Shown piece after piece: positions 1 to 8,797 of a DNA stretch of 64,000 nt. The stretch spans positions 4,364,501-4,428,500 of the forward strand of contig NC_014376.1 in NCBI RefSeq assembly GCF_000144625.1, given 5' to 3'. The notes under the pieces are model-generated. The model saw nothing but the letters and a program-made list of their open reading frames with translations, did not search any database and was not told where the DNA came from. How positions within the stretch are numbered: the first letter of the stretch is position 1; every line of letters starts with the position of its first letter. The translations under genes and the position numbers were made by a program. Source of the stretch: [Clostridium] saccharolyticum WM1. Its GTDB lineage: Bacteria > Bacillota > Clostridia > Lachnospirales > Lachnospiraceae.

Positions 1-52
1 GAACAATGAATGCCAGTGCCAAAGCACCCAACCACGCCAGCCGCCGTTTCAT
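1..52 (-). CDS. N-terminus of a membrane protein, cut by window edge
   Basis: An ATG at 52-50 opens a frame that runs off the left edge. The 17 visible residues (MKRRLAWLGALALAFIV) are a short basic stretch followed by a hydrophobic run, as in a signal anchor or first membrane helix. A purine-rich AGGAAAAG lies upstream and the start falls 28 bases after the stop of the YhgE/Pip gene, so it is probably the next gene of the same operon. YhgE/Pip genes often come in pairs, but too little is visible to assign a family. Confidence 0.45.
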   Translation of the reverse strand, partial: MKRRLAWLGALALAFIV

Positions 53-80
53 ATCCGGCAGCTTCTTTTCCTGTCTCTTC

Positions 81-2276
81 TTACATAATTCCTGTCTGGC
101 TGAGTTTTTCTTCAAAAAATTCATTTAGTTTCAGCACCTTCTTCCGCAATACGATTCCAATCAGCAGTGATAGGGGAATATAGACCAGCACGTTTCCAAT
201 ATCTCTCCAATAGGCATTCCCATAGATTCCGCCCACACACTCTCTCATGGCATTTATGAGATGGGTAAAGGGAAGCAAAGGGTTCACCAGCTGGAAAAAC
301 CGTGGTGTCACCTGTATGGGGAAGGTACCGCCGGAACCTGCCACCTGAATAACCATGAAAACAACCACAATGGCCTTGCCCACGTCTCCAAAGGAAACTG
401 TCATGGCATAAATGATATTGGTGAATACAATGCTGGCAGCAACGGCTGCCAACACGAATTTCCCCGGGTAAAGGCACTGGATCTTCAGCATATACAAATC
501 TCCCAGGGATACTACCAGGGCCTGGGCGATTCCAAACAGCATAAAGGTTAGATACCTTCCAAAATAGGTTTCATACAGCTTAAGCCCCTGGGATCTGCTT
601 ACTTCCACCTTGCTCTTTACCAGTGCCGCCAAAATAAGTCCTCCCACCCAGATGGCCAGAATCGTATAGAAGGGAGCCATGGCAGAACCATAATTTTCTA
701 CCGGGTAAATCTTGTTGGTAACCATATCCGTGGGCATCTTAAGGAAATCACTGAGCTGCTCCGGGTCATTTTTCATGATTTCCATGATTTTGTTTAACTG
801 CTTATTATCCGCCAGCTTATTCACACCGTCAATCATATCATCCACCCGGTCCTGACTCCTGTTCATCAGGCTGACAGCGCTGTCCAAAGCCTCAATCAGA
901 CTCTGGGATGAAGCCGTTACGCTGGTAAGGGTGGTATCCATCTGGCCCACCATGCTTCCAATGCTGTCCAAAGCCCCCGAAGTGGCTCCCAAAGTATCAT
1001 AAGTCTTATCAAGGCCGTCCTTTAGGGGGATCTCCACCTTACCGTTATAAAAATCAAGTATGTCTGATATGGAATTGTAAGCGGTATCAAGAGAATTGCC
1101 GATGTCTTCCTTCATGTTATCCGGCAGTCTTTTCGTCTGCTTCACGGTCTGCTGGGCAGACTGCAGCTTCCTGGCCAGATCCTGCTGCTGTTTAACAGTA
1201 TTGGTAAGCTGCTGCTGAAGGTCTGTTACCTCCTTTAAGGGAACGGGCAGCTTCTGGTTGATCTCTCCTAACATTCTGTTTACACTGCTGCACTGGCTGA
1301 TGCTCCCCGAGACCAGATTTTCCATGGCTTTTAATGCATCCAATCCCCCGTCTGCGGATGCATCCGTAAGCCTGCCGATCACCTGGAAGGATTCGTACAC
1401 CGATTCCTCTATCTGCATAATTTGATCCAAAGTATCCTTAAGGCCTCCGGTCATTGTATCGGAAAAGCCTCTGGAGGAATCGATGAGGGTTTTTGCGCTT
1501 TCAGCGGATTTCCCTCCTGAATCAATCAGTTTGCTTACATCAGGAAGAGTTCCCTTCATTCCGTCATTTAAGCTGTTGACGGTGCGAAGGGTGGACTGAA
1601 GCATGGTAATGGTATCCACAAGCTGATTCAAATCCGCCTTTACATCCGTAAGCGAACTGACGGCATCGTTTCTGTCTGTTTCCTTATTTGTATCCCAGCC
1701 ATCGGAATATTTGTTCAGGATTTTCCCAACCACCCTTGAGGTGGAATTAATAAATGTCTCGTTGATCTGCTGCTGAACGCTCTCCACCCCTTTGCCGGTA
1801 ATTTTAGTGGCAATGGCATTCTTCTTCTCGTTTACATAATACTGAAGCATTGGGCGCTCAATGTGAGAGGTAAGAACGCTTGAAATTTTCTGGCTGAAAT
1901 CTTCCGGAACAATGACTGCCGCATAATATTTCCCGGCTTCCACCCCATCTATGGCTTCCTCCTTATTGACGAACTGCCAGCCGATCTGCTCGTTCTTTCT
2001 CAGCTCATCAAGTATCATTTCACCGATATTAAAGGAAGAATCATCAATATCCGTGTCAAATAAATTGTCAATGGAAGCTCCTTTATCCTGATTTACAACC
2101 GCGACCTTAAGTCCCTTTGTATTTGCATAGGGATCCCAGCTTGCAGCAATGTTAAACCATGCGTATAAGGCCGGAATCAGCATAAGGCCCAGTGAGATAA
2201 TAACGGCCACCGGATTAAGCGCTATGCGCTTTAAATCACCGGTAAATATTTTCAATATGTTTTTAACAGGTACCAT
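81..2276 (-). CDS. YhgE/Pip-family membrane protein
   Basis: 731 residues. One membrane helix near residues 20-42 is followed by a long extracellular region to about 530 that is rich in heptad-like and Gln/Ser segments. A block of about five helices then follows (from about residue 534 to 715), as in the C-terminal ABC-2-like part of YhgE/Pip proteins. This family includes the lactococcal phage infection protein; Gram-positive members are also linked to ESX/type VII secretion and export, and the exact role here is unknown. AGGAGG sits 5 bases before the ATG at 2276. The gene is followed by another membrane-protein start (52). Family assignment is firm, function is not. Confidence 0.85.
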   Translation of the reverse strand: MVPVKNILKIFTGDLKRIALNPVAVIISLGLMLIPALYAWFNIAASWDPYANTKGLKVAVVNQDKGASIDNLFDTDIDDSSFNIGEMILDELRKNEQIGWQFVNKEEAIDGVEAGKYYAAVIVPEDFSQKISSVLTSHIERPMLQYYVNEKKNAIATKITGKGVESVQQQINETFINSTSRVVGKILNKYSDGWDTNKETDRNDAVSSLTDVKADLNQLVDTITMLQSTLRTVNSLNDGMKGTLPDVSKLIDSGGKSAESAKTLIDSSRGFSDTMTGGLKDTLDQIMQIEESVYESFQVIGRLTDASADGGLDALKAMENLVSGSISQCSSVNRMLGEINQKLPVPLKEVTDLQQQLTNTVKQQQDLARKLQSAQQTVKQTKRLPDNMKEDIGNSLDTAYNSISDILDFYNGKVEIPLKDGLDKTYDTLGATSGALDSIGSMVGQMDTTLTSVTASSQSLIEALDSAVSLMNRSQDRVDDMIDGVNKLADNKQLNKIMEIMKNDPEQLSDFLKMPTDMVTNKIYPVENYGSAMAPFYTILAIWVGGLILAALVKSKVEVSRSQGLKLYETYFGRYLTFMLFGIAQALVVSLGDLYMLKIQCLYPGKFVLAAVAASIVFTNIIYAMTVSFGDVGKAIVVVFMVIQVAGSGGTFPIQVTPRFFQLVNPLLPFTHLINAMRECVGGIYGNAYWRDIGNVLVYIPLSLLIGIVLRKKVLKLNEFFEEKLSQTGIM

Positions 2277-2382
2277 GTGTGCCTCCTTGGTATATCGGCT
2301 TTCGAATTTTGCATTTCCGTATTATAATATTTTCCAGCGTTAATTGCAATGCCTGGTTTTCAATATCTTTATCAAAGAGCGC

Positions 2383-2431
2383 AAAAAAGCTGTTAAGGAA
2401 CTAAGGATAGATACCTTCACTTAACAGCTTT
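2383..2431 (-). terminator. Intrinsic terminator after deoC
   Basis: A 12-bp perfect stem (arms 2386-2397 and 2420-2431) on the leftward transcript is followed by a run of U (A run at 2383-2388 on the plus strand). It lies between the deoC stop and the YhgE gene and ends the SIS-deoC transcript. Confidence 0.8.
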
Positions 2432-2472
2432 CCACATAAATAGAATAAATACTTTATAAGGGACTTCCGGAT

Positions 2473-3159
2473 CTACATGCGGTTTTTAAGCTCTTCCACA
2501 ATGGAAACGCTAGCCGTGGAACCGATCCTGCTGACTCCAAGCTCTATCATCTTTAAAGCCATATCAAGGGTTCTTACTCCTCCTGCCGCCTTAATTTTGA
2601 TTTCATCGCCCACCAGCCGCTTCATCAGCATCACATCTTCAAAGGTAGCTCCGCCGGTTCCGAAGCCAGTGGATGTCTTGATAAAATCGGGACGTACGTT
2701 CCGTGCGATCCGGCACAGCTCCTCCTTCTCCTGATCTGTCAAATAGCAGTTTTCAAAAATCACTTTTGATATTACCTTGCTTTTTCTGCACACTTCCGTG
2801 ATCTCTGCCATTTCCTTTTCAATAAAACCGTAATTTTTTTCTTTCAGCTCCGTAATGTTGATCACATAGTCAATCTCATGGGATCCGTTTAAAATAGCGG
2901 TTTTTGTTTCGTTGACCTTATCTTCAATGGTCGTCTGCCCCAAAGGAAATCCTATGGCAGCCCCCACATGAACCGGGCTTCCATTTAACAGTTTCCGGCA
3001 GCGTACCACCTGAGCCGGATTAATGGCAACCATTTGGAAGCCATATTCCATACTTTCCTCACAAAGCTTTACAAAATCTTCATGGGATGCCCAGGCTCTC
3101 AGCTGGGTATGGTCAAAATATGCGGCCAGTTCCTTCTGGCTAATGTTCGTATTTTCCAT
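2473..3159 (-). CDS. deoC: Deoxyribose-phosphate aldolase
   Basis: 228 residues, the usual length for bacterial DERA. It is a class I aldolase TIM barrel: the Schiff-base lysine lies in FIKTSTGF (about residues 159-166) and the second lysine in KIKAAGGVRT (about 189-198). DERA cleaves 2-deoxyribose-5-phosphate to glyceraldehyde-3-phosphate and acetaldehyde in the cytoplasm. AAAGGAGG precedes the ATG. The gene starts 23 bases after the stop of the SIS-domain gene, so the two form one leftward operon, with no other nucleoside-catabolism gene nearby. That context leaves open a role on a related phosphosugar in the adjacent sugar locus. Confidence 0.92.
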   Translation of the reverse strand: MENTNISQKELAAYFDHTQLRAWASHEDFVKLCEESMEYGFQMVAINPAQVVRCRKLLNGSPVHVGAAIGFPLGQTTIEDKVNETKTAILNGSHEIDYVINITELKEKNYGFIEKEMAEITEVCRKSKVISKVIFENCYLTDQEKEELCRIARNVRPDFIKTSTGFGTGGATFEDVMLMKRLVGDEIKIKAAGGVRTLDMALKMIELGVSRIGSTASVSIVEELKNRM

Positions 3160-3182
3160 AACAGCCTCCTTTGCCGCTTTTA

Positions 3183-4289
3183 CTATTCCTCATCCGGACT
3201 CTCATAATTTTCTGTCTTACATGCAGCAGTATCTTTCATTTTCTTTAACAACGGATGCTGCTTCCAACGGTTTAAGGCTGTGGTGGCTTCATAGGCAAGG
3301 ATCTGGAAAAACGGCAGATAGCACAGCGGAGTCAGCAGCTCCGGAAGCTTAAAGGAGAGATTTAAGATCCCTTCCCCGGTACAGCCAGGCTGATTCGTTA
3401 TTAAGAACGATCTGCCGGTTACCTCCCGGCATGCTTCAAAGATGGTCTGGATCCGGCCGCTGCTGTTTCCTCCATCAATGAGAAATACCGTGTAGCCAGG
3501 TGTCATCTGAAGATTGGGTCCATGAAGGAATTCCTCAGATTCATAAGCAACGGAGGGAATTTTTACGGTTTCACCAATCTTTAAAGCTCCTTCCAGTGCC
3601 GTACCGTAATTGGCTCCGCAGCCGCACACATAAGCGTTTGTCATGGAGGTGAATTCCTTATAATGATCCCGGATAAATTTCATGGTTTCCTTTTGGACTG
3701 TTTCATGGATCTCGGCGGCCTTCTCCATCTCCCGGCACACCGCATCTGCCTCTTTCTCATTCATCAGTCCCTTTCTTGCGGCAGCCTCAAGGGTAAACAG
3801 CATCAGAAACAATGCAAAGGAGGTCACACCCTTTGTCACATATCCTACGGTCTCCACTCCTACCCCATAATCAATCAACACATCCGCATAATCCTTCATA
3901 TCACTGGAGGTATTTCCCGTTATCCCTATGGAAGCACGTCCCTGTTTGCGGATCATCTTCAGGGCATCAATGGAATTGGTGCTGTATCCGCTTTGGGAAA
4001 CAACAAAAACAAAATCCCTGTCCGTAAAGTCATGTTCACTGCAAAGAAAGGTAAAGGGTGATATAATCTTTACTTCCGATTTTAAATATTTCCTCATAAA
4101 CTGGCGGGCGCAGTAGGAACCATTATAGGATGAGCCGGAAGCCACGATCCAGATGCTTTCGTAATCCCCCTTTTCATATTCTGCAATCAGGGGGGCCGTC
4201 AGCTCTTTCCGGTTTTTAATGTTTCTAAGCATTACCTCAGGGGACTCCTCCACATACGTCATCATCGTTTCTTTGATTTTTTCATTCAT
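3183..4289 (-). CDS. SIS-domain sugar-phosphate deglycase/isomerase (GlmS-C/GfrF-like)
   Basis: 368 residues from the ATG at 4289, which has AAGGAG about 10 bases upstream; a longer frame to 4346 has no such site. Two SIS domains are visible. The first carries IVASGSSYNG (about residue 48) and FVVSQSGYSTNS (about 96); the second carries YVCGCGANYGTALEGALKIGET (split by the usual loop) and YESEEFLHGP, the pattern of the GlmS isomerase half and of glucoselysine-6-phosphate deglycase. There is no glutaminase domain. It stands divergently from a mannose-family PTS operon that has its own FrlB-like SIS enzyme, so two deglycases with different sugar preference are plausible. The exact substrate is inference. 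Confidence 0.78.
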   Translation of the reverse strand: MNEKIKETMMTYVEESPEVMLRNIKNRKELTAPLIAEYEKGDYESIWIVASGSSYNGSYCARQFMRKYLKSEVKIISPFTFLCSEHDFTDRDFVFVVSQSGYSTNSIDALKMIRKQGRASIGITGNTSSDMKDYADVLIDYGVGVETVGYVTKGVTSFALFLMLFTLEAAARKGLMNEKEADAVCREMEKAAEIHETVQKETMKFIRDHYKEFTSMTNAYVCGCGANYGTALEGALKIGETVKIPSVAYESEEFLHGPNLQMTPGYTVFLIDGGNSSGRIQTIFEACREVTGRSFLITNQPGCTGEGILNLSFKLPELLTPLCYLPFFQILAYEATTALNRWKQHPLLKKMKDTAACKTENYESPDEE

Positions 4290-4348
4290 TTTGTTACCGC
4301 TCCTTTTTTGTTTTAGTAAAAATGAGACAGAAGACATTTTGTGCAATA

Positions 4349-4376
4349 ATTATATCATATCTGATAGCATAGTCAA
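4349..4376 (-). promoter_or_regulatory. Promoter of the leftward SIS-deoC operon
   Basis: Read on the minus strand: TTGACT (4376-4371), a 16-base spacer, then TATAAT (4354-4349), 60 bases before the SIS start codon. It is close to the sigma-A consensus and lies back to back with the rightward promoter at 4415-4443. Confidence 0.7.
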
Positions 4377-4402
4377 TAATGTATTAAAAACATACAAAAA
4401 TT

Positions 4403-4443
4403 TGTAATTACATATTGACAAACTTTCTTCCTGAGACTATGAT
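4403..4443 (+). promoter_or_regulatory. PTS operon promoter with upstream palindrome
   Basis: TTGACA (4415-4420), exactly 17 bases, TATGAT (4438-4443): a near-consensus sigma-A promoter about 100 bases before the IIB start. The perfect palindrome TGTAATTACA (4403-4412) abuts the -35 box and is a candidate operator for the GntR regulator of this locus; that link is inference. Confidence 0.7.
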
Positions 4444-4546
4444 TTATTTATACATTGTTTATATTTTTTTTATAATATTGAGTGAGAATTTCAAAAAAAG
4501 CACAACATTTCAGAGGGGACAAAATTTTAAAAGGAGTGACAATCGT

Positions 4547-5023
4547 ATGCCCAACATTCTATTAACAAGGATTGATAACCGGCTGGTACATGGCCAGGTG
4601 GGATGCTCCTGGGTAGGAGCCATTGGATGTAACCTGATCGTAGTAGCAGATGATGAAGCTGCCGGTGATCCGGTTCAGCAATCTCTGATGAAGATGACCG
4701 CAGATTCTACCGGAGTAGGGATCCGGTTCTTTACCCTTCAAAAGACCATTGAGGTCATCCATAAGGCAGCCCCAAGCCAGAAGATATTTATTGTAGTGCG
4801 AAATCCTCAGGCTGCAAGAGTACTGGTAGAAGGCGGGGTTCCCATTGATAAGCTCTGCATCGGCAATATGCATGTGGCACCGGGGAAAAAGATGTCCAAT
4901 GAGCCTCATGTTTATTTGGGCGAACAGGATTTAGAGGATTTGAGAATGATCCGCGGGAAAGGGATCGATGTGTATATCCAGATTGCACCTGGAGATAAGA
5001 AGCATGATTTTGAGGTAAAGTAA
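4547..5023 (+). CDS. PTS system mannose-family IIB component
   Basis: 158 residues from the ATG at 4547, preceded by AAAGGAGTG. The N-terminus has RIDNRLVHGQV with the phospho-acceptor His15 typical of the mannose/sorbose IIB family (PF03830). IIB takes phosphate from IIA and passes it to the sugar during uptake through IIC/IID. First gene of the rightward operon; IIC follows after a 142-base gap holding a hairpin. The matching IIA is encoded separately at 9763, after the regulator, an uncommon order. Confidence 0.93.
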   Translation: MPNILLTRIDNRLVHGQVGCSWVGAIGCNLIVVADDEAAGDPVQQSLMKMTADSTGVGIRFFTLQKTIEVIHKAAPSQKIFIVVRNPQAARVLVEGGVPIDKLCIGNMHVAPGKKMSNEPHVYLGEQDLEDLRMIRGKGIDVYIQIAPGDKKHDFEVK

Positions 5024-5117
5024 AAGCACTTGTTAAGGGTCATGGAGATGGAGAAGTATCAGACCCCAAACTCTGTGTGCATAGCTTTATGCCTCGTAAC
5101 CCACAGCAATGATGATG

Positions 5118-5143
5118 AAAACCGCAGGTTTCATCTGCGGTTC
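5118..5143 (+). other. Hairpin between IIB and IIC
   Basis: An 8-bp perfect stem (AACCGCAG 5120-5127 with CTGCGGTT 5135-5142) and a 7-base loop stand about 20 bases before the IIC start. No U run follows, so it is not a terminator; an mRNA processing or stability element is likely. Confidence 0.5.
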
Positions 5144-5165
5144 ATAATAAAAAGGAGGGTTTTTT

Positions 5166-5948
5166 ATGCAAATCACTTTAATCCAGGGGATTTTGCTGGC
5201 CTTACTGGCCTTTATCTGTGCCTGTGATGCCTGCTGGGAAGCCTTTTTCTGGTTCCGCCCCATCGTTGTCGCATTTTTCGCCGGAATTATCCTGGGCGAT
5301 GTGCAGGTTGGCTTAGCCGCCGGTGCTGTTGCAGAACTTTCTTATCTGGGACTGCTGACCGTAGGCGGTACGGTTCCCCCTGATCCCCTTATGGCAGGTA
5401 TGATGACAACGGTCATCGCATTCACCACCGGCCAGAGTGCAGAAACGGCTCTGGGTCTGTCATTGCCCTTCGCTTTGCTGGCGCAGTGGGTAGGAATTGT
5501 CTGCAACACCACGTTCGCAGGTTTTTTACGTCCTCTGGATCGTGCTTGCGAGAACGCAGATACGAAGAAATTTACACAGATCGTTATCCTGGGAATTGTA
5601 ATAAAAGCGGGAATCTACGCTTTAATCACATTTCTGTCTGCCTTTGCTCTCCAGACCCAGATCGCAGGATTTGTCAACATGTTCCCGGAATGGCTGATTC
5701 ACGGGTTCGAGATATCCGGCGGCCTGCTTCCTGCAGTCGGTCTTACCCTGCTACTCGTTGTCATGCTGAAAAAGCAGAACGTGGCATATCTTTTTATTGG
5801 CTTTTTAATGATGACATTCTTAAAGCTGGGCAATATCCTTCCGGTAGCTATCGCAGGAATCGCTGTTGCATTCATTGGTTATCTCAATGATGAAACCATC
5901 AAAAAGAATGCCGTAACGGTAGGAGGTGCTGACGATGACGGTATCTAG
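5166..5948 (+). CDS. PTS system mannose-family IIC component
   Basis: 260 residues, very hydrophobic with about seven to eight membrane spans. It fits the sorbose-specific IIC family (PF03609), including the Gly-rich GDVQVGLAAGAVAELSYLG region near residues 42-60. With IID it forms the sugar-translocating membrane part. AAAAGGAGGG precedes the ATG. Its 3' end overlaps the IID start by 14 bases, implying translational coupling. Sugar specificity cannot be read from sequence; neighbours suggest a glycated amine or related amino sugar. Confidence 0.92.
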   Translation: MQITLIQGILLALLAFICACDACWEAFFWFRPIVVAFFAGIILGDVQVGLAAGAVAELSYLGLLTVGGTVPPDPLMAGMMTTVIAFTTGQSAETALGLSLPFALLAQWVGIVCNTTFAGFLRPLDRACENADTKKFTQIVILGIVIKAGIYALITFLSAFALQTQIAGFVNMFPEWLIHGFEISGGLLPAVGLTLLLVVMLKKQNVAYLFIGFLMMTFLKLGNILPVAIAGIAVAFIGYLNDETIKKNAVTVGGADDDGI

Positions 5949-6726
5949 AAATAAATTAACAAAAAAAGATATCAACCAGATGAGCCTGCTTTCCATACTG
6001 GAACAGTCCTGCTTCAGCTTTGAGCGCATGCAGGCTCCAGGCTTCTGCCTTGGATTGCTTCCCGGATTAAAGAAGATTTACGGCAGCCAGAAGGAAGAAA
6101 TCGCGGATGCCATGAAAAACAACATGGACTTTATTAACACCGAGCCCCATATGGCCACCTTCCTTCAGGGTCTCGTCCTTTCCCTGGAAGAAAACGGCCA
6201 GGACAGAGCCCTGATCAAAAATATTAAAACCGGTTTGTTCGGTCCTCTTGCAGGGCTGGGAGACGCTATCTTCTGGTTCACCCTGCTTCCTATATCGGCG
6301 GCGATCTGCTGTTCCCTTGCCAGCGGAGGCTCTGTACTGGGTCCCATCCTTTATATTGCCATCTGGTTTTTAGGTGCCATATCAAGACTGTGGTTCGGCC
6401 GTATGGGATATAACATGGGTGTGGGAGCCGTTGATTTAATCAGCTCCAACGCCAGTGCCATTACAAAGGCCGCCGGTATTCTGGGTATGATGGTAGTAGG
6501 TGGTCTGATACCAAGCTACGTATCTCTTCATTTTGCTGAAACGCTGGTTGCTCCCGGCGGCGTATCCATACAGGCGATCTTCGATTCCATTATGCCCAAC
6601 ATACTGCCTCTTGGGTTTGTATTTACCCTATACTGGCTGTTTAAGAAAAAGCATGTAAATACGCTGATGCTGATTATATTCATCATTCTGGTATCAATCG
6701 TATTGTCTTTCTTTAAAATCATGTAA
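5935..6726 (+). CDS. PTS system mannose-family IID component
   Basis: 263 residues from the ATG at 5935, chosen because AGGAGG (5921-5926) lies 8 bases upstream; a GTG at 5926 is in frame but overlaps that site. It matches the IID family (PF03613): an N-terminal cytoplasmic part with MQAPGFCLGLLPGLKKIY and EPHMATFLQGLVLSLEE, then membrane spans with GPLAGLGDAIFW. IID pairs with IIC in the membrane. It overlaps the IIC gene by 14 bases and is followed by a strong hairpin before the SIS gene. Confidence 0.93.
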   Translation: MTVSRNKLTKKDINQMSLLSILEQSCFSFERMQAPGFCLGLLPGLKKIYGSQKEEIADAMKNNMDFINTEPHMATFLQGLVLSLEENGQDRALIKNIKTGLFGPLAGLGDAIFWFTLLPISAAICCSLASGGSVLGPILYIAIWFLGAISRLWFGRMGYNMGVGAVDLISSNASAITKAAGILGMMVVGGLIPSYVSLHFAETLVAPGGVSIQAIFDSIMPNILPLGFVFTLYWLFKKKHVNTLMLIIFIILVSIVLSFFKIM

Positions 6727-6755
6727 CTCACGGAAGGAATCACATAGAATTCTGC

Positions 6756-6809
6756 CGGGGGCCGTACAGGAAGATCTGGAAGAATCAACCATCTCCTGTA
6801 TGGCCCCTG
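6756..6809 (+). other. Long intercistronic hairpin after IID
   Basis: Arms 6756-6771 and 6794-6809 pair over 16 bp with two G-U wobbles around a 22-base loop. No U run follows, so transcription should continue into the SIS gene at 6833. Such stems commonly protect or separate upstream and downstream parts of operon mRNA. Confidence 0.55.
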
Positions 6810-6832
6810 CGCATTTGAAAGGGAAATCAGCA

Positions 6833-7831
6833 ATGATTAATTTTAATGAAGAACAGATGATAAAAAACGGAGAAATCATATACAGGCAAAGAGAATCCAT
6901 CGAAAAAATCTCAGATACCCTGGCAAAAGAAGGATTTGACCTTTTATTCTTCACCTCCTCCGGCGGGTCCATGGCCATGATGCAGCCCTTTGAAATGTGG
7001 ATCAACCAGAAATCCGCCATACCCACAGGCTCTATGATCTCAGCGGATTTCACAGCCATGGGGTGTAACCGGATCACGGACAAAACCGTTGCATTCCTTA
7101 CCTCAAAATCCGGGGATACTCCGGATACGGTAGAAGCCGCCCGTTTCTTAAAGCAGAGAGGAGTGCGGCTGGTATCTGTGACCGGCGTCCCGGACTCCCC
7201 TCTTGAGAAGCTCTCGGATTTTAACATCACTTATGGAGAGGGACGCCCTCAGGAGCTGGTTTTTTATCTGCTCATAGGCCGCCTCCTTTGGAACCAGGGG
7301 GCGTTCCCGGACTATCCTAGGTTTGCAGAAGAACTGAAACACCTGGCAGCCGCCCTTGTGGAGGTCCGGAAACAGGCAGATCCATTCTGTCTGGAATATG
7401 CAAAAAAATATTGCAGGGAGCCGTATCATATCTGGATCGGCTCCGGGGATCTCTGGCCCATGGCATACTCTTATTCCATGTGTACCCTGGAGGAATCCCT
7501 GTGGCTTAAAACAAAGTCCGTAAGCTCGCCGGAATTTTTCCATGGTACCCTTGAGCTATTGGAGGATGATGTATGCGTAACACTTCTGGTCACAGAAGGG
7601 CCTACCAGGTTTCTGGATGAAAAGGTAAAGGCATTTGCCAGACAGCACACACACAAATTAACCTGCTTTGACGCAGGAGATTACGCCCTTCCGGGAATCA
7701 GTGCTTCCTTCCGAAGCCTGCTTTCCCCCGTGATCATGGCAGCCGTGCTCCAGCGGGTGAGTAAAAATATGGAAGCAGTTACCGGCCATTCCCTGGATAT
7801 CAGACGGTATTACAGGAAAGGCGGCTATTAA
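6833..7831 (+). CDS. frlB: FrlB-like SIS-domain 6-phosphate deglycase
   Basis: 332 residues from the ATG at 6833, which has only a weak GGGAA site; an in-frame upstream ATG at 6800 lies inside the hairpin arm. It has two SIS domains, with LFFTSSGGSMAMM (about 38-50), AFLTSKSGDTPDTVEA (about 86-101) and SSPEFFHGTLELLEDD in the second half. The C-terminus DIRRYYRKGGY resembles the DERRYY tail of E. coli FrlB as I recall it. FrlB cleaves fructoselysine-6-phosphate to glucose-6-phosphate and lysine. It lies between PTS IID and a FrlD-like kinase, consistent with Amadori-product use; the precise substrate is inferred. Confidence 0.75.
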   Translation: MINFNEEQMIKNGEIIYRQRESIEKISDTLAKEGFDLLFFTSSGGSMAMMQPFEMWINQKSAIPTGSMISADFTAMGCNRITDKTVAFLTSKSGDTPDTVEAARFLKQRGVRLVSVTGVPDSPLEKLSDFNITYGEGRPQELVFYLLIGRLLWNQGAFPDYPRFAEELKHLAAALVEVRKQADPFCLEYAKKYCREPYHIWIGSGDLWPMAYSYSMCTLEESLWLKTKSVSSPEFFHGTLELLEDDVCVTLLVTEGPTRFLDEKVKAFARQHTHKLTCFDAGDYALPGISASFRSLLSPVIMAAVLQRVSKNMEAVTGHSLDIRRYYRKGGY

Positions 7832-7849
7832 CAGGAAGGAGTCAACGAA

Positions 7850-8683
7850 ATGAAATTTCTCGGTTTAGGCGATAACGTAATTGATTATTACGTAAACACC
7901 AGGGACATGCATCCCGGCGGAAATGCGGTCAATACAGCCGTTCATGCGTCCAGGCTGGGCGCTGAGTCCGCTTATCTGGGCAATCTGGCTGATGATAAAC
8001 TGTCAGATGTGGTCCGCAAGGCACTTAAGGAGAATAAGGTAGATTTTTCCCACTGCACAACAGTAAAAGGAAGCACTACTAAATGCTGTGATTACACCGT
8101 GACCGGCGGAGAACATCACTTTGCCGGAATCAGGCTTGGGGAAAACTGGTCCGGCCCTATGACTCTGGACACCCACCATCTTAATTATATGGAAGCTTTT
8201 CATATCATCCACAGCTGCTGCAACGCAAAAATGGAGTCTGAAATCTCCAAGGCCGGCCGCCTTCCGGCTTTGCTTACCTATGATTTTTCTGTAAAGGAAA
8301 CATACAGGACGGATGAGTATCTGGCCCTTGTATGTCCCTGGTTGGACCTTGCCCTGTTTTCCTGCCATCCCATGGAGGAAAAGGATGCCTTTCATTTCTG
8401 CCGGAAAATCCACGGCCGGGGCGCAAAGCATGTCCTTCTCACTATGAGCCAGGCAGGCTCCTTTGTATCCAATGGGGAGATCATGGTAAAAGGGGATGCC
8501 TTTCATGTGGAGCCGGTGGACACCATGGGAGCCGGTGATGCCTTTCTCACTGCCTTTCTCATAAGCCTTGCAGGCCAGGGCTGGAAAAAAGGCAGCCGGA
8601 TGGGGAAACAATCCTTAAAAAAGGCCCTGGAAGACGGCGCCCGCTACGCGGCAGAAAACTGCATGGTAAATGGCGGCTTCTGA
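7850..8683 (+). CDS. frlD: PfkB-family kinase, FrlD-like
   Basis: 277 residues with AGGAAGGAG before the ATG. Ribokinase fold: N-terminal LGDNVIDYY and GGNAVNTAVHASRLG substrate-side motif (about 24-38), and the C-terminal DTMGAGDAFLTAFL anion-hole and catalytic base motif (Asp in GAGD, about 229). The N-terminus resembles fructoselysine 6-kinase FrlD as I recall it. A kinase together with a phosphorylating PTS is unusual: the PTS would already deliver a 6-phosphate. It may act on sugar entering by another route or on a pathway intermediate. It lies 18 bases after frlB. Confidence 0.75.
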   Translation: MKFLGLGDNVIDYYVNTRDMHPGGNAVNTAVHASRLGAESAYLGNLADDKLSDVVRKALKENKVDFSHCTTVKGSTTKCCDYTVTGGEHHFAGIRLGENWSGPMTLDTHHLNYMEAFHIIHSCCNAKMESEISKAGRLPALLTYDFSVKETYRTDEYLALVCPWLDLALFSCHPMEEKDAFHFCRKIHGRGAKHVLLTMSQAGSFVSNGEIMVKGDAFHVEPVDTMGAGDAFLTAFLISLAGQGWKKGSRMGKQSLKKALEDGARYAAENCMVNGGF

Positions 8684-8700
8684 TGCCGTTTCAAGCACCG

Positions 8701-8766
8701 CGGATATCCATCACGATATCCGTCAAAATAACGTTGCAGGTAAAATCACCCAATGGTATACTGTAC
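8701..8766 (+). promoter_or_regulatory. Hairpin and candidate operator before GntR gene
   Basis: CGGATATC (8701-8708) and GATATCCG (8715-8722) form a perfect 8-bp stem. Further on, TGGTATACTGTACAAAT (8753-8769) contains the palindrome GTATAC, the type of core found in operators of GntR/UTRA regulators. Autoregulation is inference. Confidence 0.35.
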
Positions 8767-8797
8767 AAATGGGATTTCCCTGCCATGGAGGTGTATC

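Noticed and set aside
5118..5143. Hairpin between IIB and IIC as a terminator
   Set aside because: No U run follows and the operon continues with a strong ribosome site immediately after.
5926..5934. GTG at 5926 as the IID start
   Set aside because: It overlaps the AGGAGG that correctly serves the ATG at 5935.
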